This document shows positions 12,228-25,279 of a stretch of DNA of 64,000 bases, piece after piece (the first letter of the stretch is position 1; every line of letters starts with the position of its first letter). The position numbers were made by a program, and so were the translations under genes. Below the pieces are notes generated by a model. The model had not been told where the DNA came from, searched no databases, and saw only the letters and a list, made by a program, of their open reading frames with translations. Source of the stretch: Macropodus opercularis (Eukaryota > Chordata > Actinopteri > Anabantiformes > Osphronemidae); NCBI GenBank assembly GCA_030770545.1, contig CM061099.1, positions 13,833,001 through 13,897,000 on the forward strand, written 5' to 3'.

Positions 12228-14650
12228 CGTACACTTAACGGCACCTAACTCCGGCCGCACCGTTTGAGCTATAGAAACCGTTCAACTATCAAAATATTCA
12301 GCTTTTTCGGGACTCGAGTGCTTCCATTTTGCTTATTGATACCTTTTATACTTTTTGAAATATTAAGCTATTTTCAACAAATTTTCCCCATTGAAAATGA
12401 ATGGAAACTGGTATAGACCAATTGGACTCTCCCACAGGAGACTGCGGTTCAATCCCCACTGAGGGCATCTAAGCCTTTGCAAGCAACTCTTCTATTAAAC
12501 CAGTCCTGGAGCTGCCAAACTTTTACCACTTTTATCAATCTATTTTAACTTTCTTCAACTGCTTCAACTTCATATGGCATTATTTAAAAGTATGATTTCT
12601 AACAATTGCACTATAGGAGTTTTAAAAGTGGGAGTGGTCACATTTGAATATTCACACCACTTTCCCACAGAAACAGCTTCAGCTTATAAATAGTGACTGC
12701 TGCTGCAAATTAACAATTGAATTGCAATGTTGGCTGTACTTTGTGTGAGATGTAAAAGTTTGATGTGCTTAACATTCACGTTTTATAGAAATAGTTGTCA
12801 ACACCCTAACTGAAACTGCTGTGACAAGAAATGACCTTCACACTGCATGGCAAGCTAATGACATCCAAAACAAGTTGTTGGGCTTTGATGATTAGCATGT
12901 TGTGCAATGTGCTAATTGTTGGCTCACCAATCAGGAGATTGCACCTGATGGTATTTTCAAATCTGCCTGCAGTCTGTTTGATACCTTTTCTCCTCTTTGT
13001 TTCAAATACATAACTTCAGTTTTGAAACAGCATTCTAACTTCTGCTGTGGGCATGTTAAAAAAGTTCTGCAAACATCCAAACAATTCCTGTTAATTGCTT
13101 CAGCTGTTTCATATTAACTTGTCACTAGTGTAGTAGCAAAGTATTTCTGCATTTTTAAGGCTTTTAAACTGCACTTCTATCAATCTATTTCAACTTTATT
13201 CTTTTAAAATCCAGCTTTTCCTGTTTAAGCCTCTCATGTACACAATATATTGTACAGACCCTTTTACTGGTTTCTGTAACACTCTGTCAACAGTTTCAGC
13301 AGTTGATTTCAACACCAATAACTCTTCAATGTTTCTGGAAGCATTATAGGACTTTTAAAAGTGGGGGTGGTCACATTTGAATATTCACACCTCCTTCCCA
13401 GAAAAACAGCTTCAGCTTATAAATAGTGACTGCTGCTGCAAATTAACAATTGAATTTCAATGTTGGCTGTACTTTGTGTTAGATGTGAACGTTTGATGCG
13501 CTTAACATTCACGTTTTATAGAAATAGTTGTCAACACCCTAACTGAAACTGCTGTGACAAGAAATGACCTTCACACTGCATGTCAAGCTAAAGACAATCA
13601 AAACAAGCTGTTTGGGCTTTGATGATTAGTATGTTTTGCAATGTGCTAATTATTGGCCCACCAATCAGTAGATTGCACCTGATCGTACTTTTAAAACTGT
13701 TTGCAATCTGTATAAGGTCTGCTTCAGCTGTTTCATATCAAATTGCCATTAGTGTAGTGGTTAAGCAACTGCTCTCTGCTCTAGTAATCTTGAGTTCAAA
13801 TCCAACTGTGGGCATGCTATAAAAAAAAGATCTGTGACAATTTTAATCTACAGCTGAAGCAATTTTAGCAATGTATTTCAAATTTGTTCAACTCTTTCTA
13901 CTTCTTATTTTACTTCTCCTATGGTCCTCTAGCTATTTATCCTGTGTGCTGCTCAATAGTGTAATGGTTAAGTGATTGTCCTCTGCTGTGGGAATCTTGA
14001 GTTCAATTCCAGCTCATGGCAGAATTTACAAGTCACAATTTAAATGCTTTTAAACTGCACTTTTATCAATATATTTGTTTCAGCTTCTACAAACATTCAA
14101 ACAAATTGTGCTCCATTCAGCTATGTTTTAACTGCTTCAGCAGTTTCAGCAACACTATGGAATTCATTCTATTTCAACTTTCTTCAACTGCTTCAACTTC
14201 TGCAAACATCATGGCATTATTTAAAAGTATGATTTTTAATGCTTTTGAACTAAACTTTTAGAACTTTTATCAATCTATTTCAACTTTTTTTCAACTGCCT
14301 ATTTTCATCTCCTATGTTCATTCAGCTTTGCATCTTCTATGCTACTGAGTAGTGTAATGCTTAAGCAACTGTGCTCTGCTGCAGGAAACTTGGGTTCAAA
14401 TCCTACTCATTGCAAACTTCACAAGTTCAAACAAATTGTGCTCCATTCAGCTTAACTGCTCTAGCATTTTTAGCAATACTTTAGAATTCAAACTTCAAGT
14501 TGTTCAACTCTTTCTACTTCTACAGACATTCAAACAAATTCAGCTACTTCAGCTATGTTTTTACTGCTTCAGCAGTTTAACCAATTCAATGGAATTCATT
14601 CAGCATGTCAGCATTCACAGTGCATTTTCTTATGGAAATGCTTTTTCTAG
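12150..14650 (+). mobile_element. Array unit 9 (long form)
   Basis: It starts TCACTG and has a long TTA tract at about 12196-12226. tRNA-like D is at 12409-12467. TATAAATA occurs at 12685-12692 and 13418-13425. tRNA-like A is at 13750-13815, B at 13957-14021 and C at 14350-14414. The 3' terminus starts at 14611. Confidence 0.7.
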
Positions 14651-15627
14651 TGTTAACGTTGATATTCTCCTGAGCCATCCGTCGGCTCCTATCTCCTCCC
14701 GCACGGTTTGACCTACAGAAACCGTTCAAATATCAAAATGTGCAGCTTTTCAAGGGGAAGTGTGCTTCCATTCGGCGTTTTGAAATCTTTTATACTTTTT
14801 GAAATATTGAGCTTTTTGTGTTTATAGCTGTATGCAGTTCCTCTCCTCTGCCACATTACAGCTGCAGTAGTTATGCAGCTACTGACTATTTCTGAAATGT
14901 CAACGTCCTGCACCTTCACCATTACTGTGTGGTGCAGTAGCTCAGTGGTTAAGGTGCTGCACTTTGCTCTGGGAAGCGTGGGTTCAAATCCACCTTGGCC
15001 ATGTGTTGTACAAATTAAATCAAAGTGTGCTCTCAACTGTTTCAGCAATCTACAAACTCCCAATACTCTGCTTTTACTGCTGTTAGCTGTGTGGTTAGGC
15101 TGCAGGCCTTCACTGTCAGGGGCTGTGCTTCAAATCCAATATAGAGTGTACAACTACTTCAACTTTGTTCTTGCAGCTTCTTCAACTCCTGTTCAGCTAC
15201 TTCAGCTATGTTTTAACTGCTTCAGCAGTTTCAGCAATACTATGGAATTCATTCTATTTCAACTTTCTTCAACTGCCTTTTTCATCTCCTATGTTCCTCC
15301 AGCTTTGCATCTTGTATGCTACTCAGTAGTGTAATGGTTAACCAACTGCCCTCTGCTGCAGGAAACTTGGGTTCACATCCTACTCCTGGCAAACTTCAGA
15401 AATTCAAACAAATTGTGCTCCATTCAGCTTAACTGCTCTAGCATTTTTAGCAATACTTTAGAATTCAAAGTTCAATTTGTTCAACTCTTTCTACTTCTAC
15501 AGACATTCTAACACATTCAGCTACTTCAGCTATGTTTTAACTGCTTCAGCAGTTTAACCAATTCAATGGAATTCATTCGGCATGTCAGCATTCACAGTGC
15601 ATTTTCTTATGGAAATGCTTTTTCTAG
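14651..15627 (+). mobile_element. Array unit 10 (short form, TGTTAACG 5' module)
   Basis: This has the complete alternative module with tRNA-like F (14931-15002, A-box-like TAGCTCAGTGG and B-box-like GGTTCAAATCC), G (15083-15150) and C (15326-15391). The 3' terminus starts at 15588. Confidence 0.7.
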
Positions 15628-15671
15628 TCACTGTGAATGCTGAAAGCATTCACAGTATTGTTTTTCAAATC

Positions 15672-15707
<36 letters not shown>

Positions 15708-16569
15708 GTTCTTCCGTACACTTAACGGCATCTAACTCCGGCCGCACCGTTTGAGCTATAGGAACCGTTCAACTATCAAAATATTCAGCTCTTCCGGGAC
15801 TCGAGTGCTTCCATTTTGCTCATTGATATCTTTTATACTTTTTGAAATATTAAGCTAATTTCAAAAATTTTTCCCCATTGAAAATGAATGGAAAGCTGGT
15901 ATAGAGCAATTAGACTCTCTCACAGAAGACTGCGGTTCAAATCCCACTGAGGGCATTTAAGCCTTTGCAAGCAACTCATCTATTAAACCAGTCCTCGAAC
16001 TGCTCTACACATGTTCCTATCAGTACTGTACTGCTTAAACAAATGCTCCTTACTGTGGGAACCCCGAGTTCAAATCCCGCTCTGGGCATGATGTACAAGT
16101 AAGATGTTTGACATTTTAACTCTACAATTAAACTACTCTTGTAATAATAATGCGTTTGAACTAAACCTTTACAACTTCAGTATATTTCAACTTTCTTCAG
16201 CTGCCTTTTCAAGCAAGTTTTTTCATCTCCTATGTTCCTCCAGCTTTGAGTCTTGTGTTCAACTTAGTAGTGTAAGGGTTAAGCAACAGCTCTTTGCTCC
16301 AGGAGACCAGGGTTCAAATCCCACTCATGACAAACTTCACAAATTCAAACAAATTGTGCTCCATTCACCTTAACTGCTCTAAAAATTTTAGCAATATTTT
16401 AGAATTCAAAGTTCAAGTTGTTCAACTCTTTCTACTTCTACAGACATTCAAACAAATTCAGCTACTTCAGCTATGTTTTAACTGCTTCAGCAGTTTAACC
16501 AATTCAATGGAATTCATTCAGCATGTCAGCATTCACAGTGCATTTTCTTCTGGAAATGCTTTTTTCTAG
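15628..16569 (+). mobile_element. Array unit 11 (short form)
   Basis: It starts TCACTG and has one of the longest TTA tracts (about 15672-15706). tRNA-like D 15898-15955, E 16023-16088, C 16266-16331; 3' terminus from 16529. Confidence 0.7.
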
Positions 16570-17615
16570 TGTTAACGTTGATATTCTCCTGAGCCATCCG
16601 TCGGCACCTATCTTCTCCCGCACGCTTTGACCTACAGAAACCGTTCAATTTTCAAAATGTGCAGCTTTTCAAGGGGAAGTGAGCTTCCATTTGGCGTTTT
16701 GATATCTTTTATACTTTTTGAAATATTGAGCTTTTTGTATTTACAGCTGTATGCAGTTCCTCTCCTCTGCCACATTGCAGCTGCAGTAGTTATGCAGCTC
16801 CTGACTATTTGTGAAATGTCAACGTCCTGCACCTCCATCATCACTGTGTGGTGCAGTAGCTCAGTGGTTAAGGTGCTGCGCTTTGCTCTGGGGATTGTGG
16901 GTTCAAATCCACCTTTGCCATGTGTATTACAAATTACATCAAAGTCTGCTCCCAACTGTTTCAGCAACCTACAAACTCCCAATACTTAGCCTTTACAACT
17001 TTAAGCTGTGTGGTTAGGCTGCATGCCTTCACTGTCAGGGGCTGTGCTTCAAATCCAATATAGAGTGTAGGACTACTTCAACTTTGTTTTGCAGCATCTT
17101 CAACTCCTGTTCAGCTACTTCAGCTATGTTTTAACTGCTTCAGCAGTTTCAGCAATACTATGGAATTCATTCTATTTCAACTTTCTTCAACTGCTTCAAC
17201 TTCTGCAAACATCATGGCATTATTTAAAACTATGATTTTTAATGCTTTTGAACTAAACTGTTAGCACTTGTATCAATCTATTTCAACTTTCTTCAACTGC
17301 CTTTTCAAGCAACTTTCAACTCCTATGTTCCTCCAGCTTCGACTCTTGTGTGCTACTTAGTAGTGTAATGGTTAAGCAACTGCCCTCTGCTGCAGGAAAC
17401 TTGTGCTCCATTCAGCCTAACTGCTCTAGTGTTTTTAGCAATACTTTAGAATTCAAAGTTCAATTTGTTCAACTCTTTCAACTTCTACAGACATTCAAAC
17501 AAATTCAGCTACTTCAGCTATGTTTTTACTGCTTCACCAGTTTAACCAATTCAATGGAATTCGTTCAGCATGTCAGCATTCACAGTGCATTTTCTTATGG
17601 AAATGCTTTTTCTAG
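16570..17615 (+). mobile_element. Array unit 12 (1046-bp short form, TGTTAACG module, truncated tRNA-like C)
   Basis: tRNA-like F is at 16850-16921 and G at 17003-17065. tRNA-like C (17360-17403) keeps its A box but has lost the whole B-box half through an internal deletion. The 3' terminus starts at 17576. Confidence 0.7.
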
Positions 17616-18661
17616 TGTTAACGTTGATATTCTCCTGAGCCATCCGTCGGCACCTATCTTCTCCCGCACGCTTTGACCTACAGAAACCGTTCAATTTTCA
17701 AAATGTGCAGCTTTTCAAGGGGAAGTGAGCTTCCATTTGGCGTTTTGATATCTTTTATACTTTTTGAAATATTGAGCTTTTTGTATTTACAGCTGTATGC
17801 AGTTCCTCTCCTCTGCCACATTGCAGCTGCAGTAGTTATGCAGCTCCTGACTATTTGTGAAATGTCAACGTCCTGCACCTCCATCATCACTGTGTGGTGC
17901 AGTAGCTCAGTGGTTAAGGTGCTGCGCTTTGCTCTGGGGATTGTGGGTTCAAATCCACCTTTGCCATGTGTATTACAAATTACATCAAAGTCTGCTCCCA
18001 ACTGTTTCAGCAACCTACAAACTCCCAATACTTAGCCTTTACAACTTTAAGCTGTGTGGTTAGGCTGCATGCCTTCACTGTCAGGGGCTGTGCTTCAAAT
18101 CCAATATAGAGTGTAGGACTACTTCAACTTTGTTTTGCAGCATCTTCAACTCCTGTTCAGCTACTTCAGCTATGTTTTAACTGCTTCAGCAGTTTCAGCA
18201 ATACTATGGAATTCATTCTATTTCAACTTTCTTCAACTGCTTCAACTTCTGCAAACATCATGGCATTATTTAAAACTATGATTTTTAATGCTTTTGAACT
18301 AAACTGTTAGCACTTGTATCAATCTATTTCAACTTTCTTCAACTGCCTTTTCAAGCAACTTTCAACTCCTATGTTCCTCCAGCTTCGACTCTTGTGTGCT
18401 ACTTAGTAGTGTAATGGTTAAGCAACTGCCCTCTGCTGCAGGAAACTTGTGCTCCATTCAGCCTAACTGCTCTAGTGTTTTTAGCAATACTTTAGAATTC
18501 AAAGTTCAATTTGTTCAACTCTTTCAACTTCTACAGACATTCAAACAAATTCAGCTACTTCAGCTATGTTTTTACTGCTTCACCAGTTTAACCAATTCAA
18601 TGGAATTCGTTCAGCATGTCAGCATTCACAGTGCATTTTCTTATGGAAATGCTTTTTCTAG
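17616..18661 (+). mobile_element. Array unit 13 (1046-bp duplicate of unit 12)
   Basis: All landmarks repeat at +1046: F 17896-17967, G 18049-18111, truncated C 18406-18449, terminus from 18622. The B-box deletion is shared, so it came before the duplication. I see no differences between the copies. Confidence 0.7.
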
Positions 18662-18690
18662 TATTAATAATAATATGTGATTAATTTTAA
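18662..18690. other. 29-bp spacer between units 13 and 14
   Basis: This AT-rich filler is the only junction where two units are not directly abutted. It begins with T after CTAG and ends with A before TCCCTG. That is exactly the host context expected on each side of a Helitron (CTAG|T and A|TC), and it supports the chosen termini. Confidence 0.6.
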
Positions 18691-21136
18691 TCCCTGTGAA
18701 TGCTGATAGCATTCACAGGTTTGTTTTTCAAATCTTTATTATTATTAATCCGTACACTTTACGGCACCTAACTCCGGCCGCACCGTTTGAGCTATAGGAA
18801 CCGTTCAACTATTAAAATATTCAGCTTTTTCGGGACTCGAGTGCTTCCATTTTGCTTATTGATACCTTTTATACTTTTTGAAATATTAAGCTATTTTCAA
18901 CAAATTTTCCCCATTGAAAATGAATGGAAACTGCTATAGACCAATTGGACTCTCCCGCAGAAGACTGCGGTTCAAACCCCACTGAGGGCATCTAAGCCTT
19001 TGCAAGCAACTCATCTATTAAACCAGTCCTGGAGCTGCCAAACTTTTACCACTTTTATCAATCTATTTTTACTTTCTTCAACTGCTTCAACTTCACTTGG
19101 CATTATTTAAAAGTATGATTTCTAACAATTGCATTATAGGAGTTTTAAAAGTGGGGGTGGTCACATTTGAATATTCACACCACTTTCCCAGAAAAACAGC
19201 TTCAGCTTATAAATAGTGACTGCTGCTGCAAATTAACAACTGAATTACAATGTTGGCTGTACTTTGTGTGAGATGTAAACGTTTGATGTGCTTAACATTC
19301 ACGTTTTATAGAAATAGTTGTCAACACCCTAACTGAAACTGCTGTGACAAGAAATGACCTTCACACTGCATGGCAAGCTAATGACATCCAAAACAAGCTG
19401 TTTGGGCTTTGATGATTAGCATGTCGTGCAATGTGCTAATTGTTGGCCCACCAATCAGGAGATTGCACCTGATGGTATATTCAAACCTGCCTGCAGTCTG
19501 TTTGATACCTTTTCCCCTTTTTGTTTCAAATACACAACTTCAGTTTTGAAGCAGTACTCTAACTTCTGCTGTGGGCATGTTATAAAAGTTCTGCAAACAT
19601 CCAAACAATTCCTGTTGTTTGTTTTAATTGCTTCAGCTGTTTCATATTACCTTGTCACTAATGTAGTAGCAAAGTATTTGTGCATTTTTAATGCTTTTAA
19701 ACTGCACTTCTATCAATCTATTTCAACTTTCTTCAACTGCTTCAACTTCTGCAAACAAACAATTCCTGTTCTTCTATGTTTTAACTGCTTCAGCTGTTTC
19801 ATATTAACTTGTCATTAGTGTAGCAGCAAAGTATTTGTGCATTTTTAATGCTTTTAAACTGCACTTTTATCAATATATTTCAACTTTATTCTTTTAAAAT
19901 CCAGCTTTTCCTGTTTAAGCCTCTCATGTACACAATATATTGTACAGACCATTTTACTGGTTTCTGTAACACTCTGTCAACAGTTTCAGCAGTTGATTTC
20001 AACACCAATAACTCTTCAACGTTTCTGGAAGCATTATAGGAGTTTTAAAAGTGGGGGTGGTCACATTTGAATATTCACACCACTTTCCCAGAGAAACAGC
20101 TTCAGCTTATAAGTAGTGACTGCTGCTGCAAATTAACAATTGAATTACAATGTTGGCTGTACTTTGTGTGAGATGTAAACGTTTGATGTGCTTAACATTC
20201 ACGTTTTATAGAAATAGTTGTCAACACCCTAACTTAAACTGCTGTGACAGGAAATGACCTTCACACTGCATAGCAAGCTAAAGACATCCAAAACAAGCTG
20301 TCTGGGCTTTGATGATTAGTACATTGTGTTATGTGCTAATTGTTGTCCCACCAATCAGAAGATTGCACCTGATGGTACTTTTAAAACTGCTTGCAATCTA
20401 TATGAAACCTGCTTCAGCTGTTTCTTATTAACTTGTCACTAGTGTAGTGGTTAAGCAACTGCTCTCTGTTCTATAAATCTTGAGTTCAAATCCAACTGTA
20501 GGCATGCTATAAAAATAAGATCTGTGACAATTTTAATCTAAAGCTGGAGCAATTTTAGCAATGTATCTCAAATTTGTTCAACTCTTTCTACTTCTACTTT
20601 TTACTTCTCCTATGGTCCTCAAGCTATTTGTCCTGTGTGCTGCTCAATAGTGTAGTGGTTAAGTGATTGTCCTCTGCTGTGGGAATCTTGAGTTCAATTC
20701 CTGCTCATGGCAAAATTTACAAGTCACATTTTTAATGCTTTTAAACTGCACTTTTATCAATGTATTTCAACTTTCTTCAACTGCCTTTTTTCATCTCCTA
20801 TGTTCCTCCAGCTTTGCATCTTTTATGCTACTGAGTAGTGTAATGGTTAAGCAACTGCCCTCTGCTGCAGGAGACTTGGGTTCAAATCCCACTCATTGCA
20901 AACTTCAGAAGTTCAAACAAATTGTGCTTCATTCAGCTTAACTGCTCTAACACTTTTAGCAATACTTTAGAATTCAAACTTCAATTTGTTCAACTCTTTC
21001 TACTTCTACAGACATTCTAACAAATTCAGCTACTTCAGCTATGTTTTAACTGCTTCAGCAGTTTTAGCAAAACTATGCAATTCATTCAGCATGTCAGCAT
21101 TCACAGTGCATTTTCTTATGGAAATGCTTTTTCTAG
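18691..21136 (+). mobile_element. Array unit 14 (long form, variant TATA in second module)
   Basis: It starts TCCCTGTGAATGC. tRNA-like D is at 18932-18990. TATAAATA is at 19208-19215, and the second module has TATAAGTA at 20108-20115. tRNA-like A 20440-20505, B 20648-20712, C 20835-20900; terminus from 21097. It is near-identical to unit 25 from its first TC onward. Confidence 0.72.
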
Positions 21137-22372
21137 TGTTAACGTTGATATTCTCCTGAGCCATCCGTCGGCACCTATCTTCTCCCGCACGCTTTGACCT
21201 ACAGAAACCGTTCCAATATCAAAATGTGCAGCTTTTCAAGGGGAAGTGAGCTTCCATTTTGCGTTTTGAAATCTTTTATACTTTTTGAAATATTGAGCTT
21301 TTTGTATTTACAGCTGTATGCAGTTCCTCTCCTCTGCCACATTGCAGCTGCAGTAGTTATGCAGCTCCTGACTATTTCTGAAATGTCAACGTCCTGCACC
21401 TCCATCATCCCTGTGTGGTGTAGTAGTTCAGTGGTTAGGGAGCTGCGCTTTGCTCTGGGAATCGTGGGTTCAAATCCACCTTGGCCATGTGTTGTACAAA
21501 TTACATTAAAACATGCTCTCAACTGTTTCAGCAACCTACATACTCCCAATACTTAGCCTTTACTGATTTTAGCTGTGTGGTTAGGCTGCAGGCCTTCACT
21601 GTCAGGGGCTGTGCTTCCAATCCAATATAGAGTGTACAACTACTTCAACTTCTGTTCAGCTACTTCAGCTGTATTTTAACTGCTTCAGCTGTTTCAGCAA
21701 TACTATGGAATTCATTCTATTTCAACTTTCTTCAACTGCTTCAACTTCTGCAAACATCATGGCATTATTTAAAAGTATGATTTTTAATGCTTTTGAACTA
21801 AACTTTTAGCACTTTTATCAATCTATTTCAACTTTCTTCAACTGCCTTTTTTAATCTCCTATGTTCCTCCAGCTTTGCATCTTGTATGCTACTGAGTAGT
21901 GTAATGGTTAAGCAACTGCCCTCTGCTGCAGGAACCTTGGGTTCAAATCCCACCATGGCAAACTTCAGAAGTTCAAACAAATTGTGCTCTGTTCAGCTTA
22001 ACTGCTCTAGCATTTTTAGCAATACTTTAGAATTCAAAGTTCAAGTTGTTCAACTCTTTCTACTTCTACAGACATTCAAGCAAATTCAGCTCCTTCAGCT
22101 ATGTTTTAATTGCTTCAGCAGTTAAGAATCTTGGGTACAAATCCCACTCATGCCACTCATGGCAATCTTCAAAAGTACAAACATTCAAACAAATAGTGCT
22201 TTACAAGTAATACTTTACAATTCAAAGTTCAAGTTGTTCAACTACTTCTACAAACATTCAAACAAATTCAGCTACTTCAGCTATGTGCTTAAAGCAGTTT
22301 CAGCAATCCAATGGAATTCATTCAGCATGGCAGCATTCACAGTGCATTTTCTTATGGAAATGCTTTTTCTAG
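21137..22372 (+). mobile_element. Array unit 15 (TGTTAACG module, 1236 bp)
   Basis: tRNA-like F 21417-21487, G 21570-21633 and C 21896-21960 are followed by an isolated tRNA-like 3' half at about 22119-22165, the same insert as in unit 6. The 3' terminus starts at 22333. The segment of about 22000-22372 matches the tail of unit 6. Confidence 0.68.
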
Positions 22373-25279
22373 TCACTGTGAATGCTGAAGGCATTCACAG
22401 TATTGTTTTTCTAATCTTTATCACTGTGAATGCTGAAGGCATTCACAGTATTGTTTTTCTAATCTTTATTATTATTATTATAATTATTCCGTACGTTTTT
22501 CGGCATCTAACTCCGGCCGCACCGTTTGAGCTATAGGAACCGTTCAAATATTAAAATGTTCAGCTTTTTCGGGAATCGAGTGCTTCCATTTTGCTTATTG
22601 ATACAATTTATACTTTTTGAAATATTAAGCTATTTTCAACAAATTTTCCCCATTGAAAATGAATGGAAACTGCTATAGACCAATTGGACTCTCCCGCAGA
22701 AGACTGCGGTTCAAACCCCACTGAGGGCATCTAAGCCTTTGCAAGCAACTCATCTATTAAACCAGTCCTGGAGCTGCCAAACTTTTTACCACTTTTATCA
22801 ATCTATTTTAACTTTCTTCAACTGCTTCAACTTCACATGGCATTATTTAAAAGTATGATTTCTAACAATTGCTTTATAGGACTTTTAAAAGTGGGGGTGG
22901 TCACATTTGAATATTCACACCACTTTCCCAGAAAAACAGCTTCAGCTTATAAATAGTGACTGCTGCTGCAAATTAACAATTGAATTACAATGTTGGCTGT
23001 ACTTTGTGTGAGATGTAAACGTTTGATGTGCTTAACATTCACGTTTTATAGAAATAGTTGTCAACACCCTAACTGAAACTGCTGTGACAAGAAATGACCT
23101 TCACACTGCATGGCAAGCTAATGACATCCAAAACAAGCTGTTTGGGCTTTGATGATTAGTATGTTGTGTAATGTGCTAATTGTTGGCCCACCAATCAGTA
23201 GATTGCACCTGATGGTATTGTCAAACCTGCCTGCAGTCTGTTTGATACTAATTCTCCTCTTGTTTTCAAACACATAACTTTAGTTTTGAAGCAGTACTCT
23301 AACTTCTGCTGTGGGCATGTTATAAAAGTTCTGCAAACATCCAAACAATTCCTGCTGTTTGTTTTAATTGCTTCAGCTGTTTCATATTAACTTGTCACTA
23401 ATGTAGTAGCAAAGTATTTGTGCATTTTTAATGCTTTTAAACTGCACTTCTATCAATCTATTTCAACTTTCTTCAACTGCTTCAACTTCTGCAAACAAAC
23501 AATTCCTGTTCTTCTATGTTTTAACTGCTTCAGCTGTTTCATATTAACTTGTCATTAGTGTAGCAGCAAAGTATTTCTGCATTTTTAATGCTTTTAAACT
23601 GCACTTTTATCAATATATTTCAACTTTATTCTTTTAAAATCCAGCTTTTCCTGTTTAAGCCTCTCATGTACACAATATATTGTACAAAACCTTTTACTGG
23701 ATTCTGCAACACTCTGTCAACAGTTTCAGCAGTTGATTTCAACACCAATAACTCTTCGACGTTTCTTGAAGCCAATGTGGCACTAAACAGTTTCCACAGT
23801 CTACTTAGTGTCTGACACTGACTTTACAAGTCAAACACTCTAAGATATTTTACACACAGCCCCATCTTCTGGTTGTTCCTAACAATTGCATTATAGCAGT
23901 TTCAAAAGTGGGGGTGGTCACATTTGAATGTTCACACCTCCTTCCCAGAAAAACAGCTTCAGCTTATAAATAGTGACTACTGCTGCAAATTAACAATTGA
24001 ATTACAATGTTGACTGTACTTTGTGTTAGATGTAAACGTTTGATGTGCTTAACATTCACGTTTTATATAAATCGTTGTCAACACCTTAAGTGAAACTGCT
24101 GTGACAGGAAATGACCTTCACACTGCATGGCAAGCTAATGACATCCAAAACAAGCTGTTTGGGCTTTGATGATTTGCACATTCTGTTATGTGCTAATTGT
24201 TGGCCCACCAATCAGTAGATTGCACCTGATGGTACTTTCAAAACTGCTTGCAATCTGTATGAGACCTGCTTCAGCTGTTTCATATTAACTTGTCACTAGT
24301 GTAGTGGTTAAGCAACTGCTCTCTGCTCTAGTAATCTTGACTTCAAATCCAACTGTGGGCTTGCTACAAAAGTAACATCTGTGACAATTTTAATCTACAG
24401 CTGAAGCAATTTTAGCAATGTATTTCAAACTTGTTCAACTCTTTCTACTTCTACTTTTTACTTCTTCTATGGTCCTCTAGCTATTTGTCCTGTGTGCTGC
24501 TCAATAGTGTAGTGGTTAAGTGATTGTCCTCTGCGGTAGGAATCTTGAGTTCAATTCCTGCTCATGGCAGAATTTACAAGTCACATTTTTAATGCTTTTA
24601 AACTGCACTTTTATCAATATATTTGTTTCAGCTTCTACAAACATTCAAACAAATTGTGCTCCATTCAGCTATGTTTTAACTGCTTCAGCAGTTTCAGCAA
24701 TACTATGGAATTCATTCTATTTCAACTTTCTTCAACTGCTTCAACTTCTGCAAACATCATGGCATTATTTAAAAGTATGATTTTTAATGCTTTTGAACTA
24801 AACTTTTAGCACTTTTATCAATCTATTTCAACTTTCTTCAGCTGCTTCAACTTCTGCAAACATCCAAACAATTCATGTTGTTTGTTTTAATTGCTTCAGC
24901 TGTTTCATATTAACTTGTCACTACTGCCTTTTTTCATCTCCTATGTTCCTCCAGCTTTGCATCTTGTATGGTACTGGGTAGTGTAACGGTTAAGCAACTG
25001 CCCTCTGCTGCAGGAAACTTGGGTTCAAATCCCACTCATTGCGAACATATCAAGTTCAAACAAATTGTGCTTCATTCAGCTTAACTGCTCTAACACTTTT
25101 AGCAATACTTTAGAATTCAAACTTCAATTTGTTCAACTCTTTCTACTTCTACAGACATTCAAACAAATTCAGCTACTTCAGCTATGTTTTTACTGCTTCA
25201 GCAGTTTAACCAATTCAATGGAATTCATTCGGCATGTCAGCATTCACAGTGCATTTTCTTATGGAAATGCTTTTTCTAG
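22373..25279 (+). mobile_element. Array unit 16 (long form with duplicated 5' end)
   Basis: The 48-bp 5' end is present twice in tandem (22373-22420 and from 22421), each copy with its own hairpin. Then follow tRNA-like D (22670-22729), TATAAATA 22948-22955, the linker from 23800, TATAAATA 23965-23972, tRNA-like A (24298-24361), B (24505-24569) and C (24979-25043). The terminus starts at 25239. Confidence 0.7.

Noticed and set aside
14713..18028. Minus-strand frames of 116 codons repeated at 14713-15063, 16632-16982, 17678-18028 and 21199-21549
   Set aside because: They run across the tRNA-like F sequence in antisense, are truncated in the 41662 copy and absent in the 5859 copy. No domain is recognisable.
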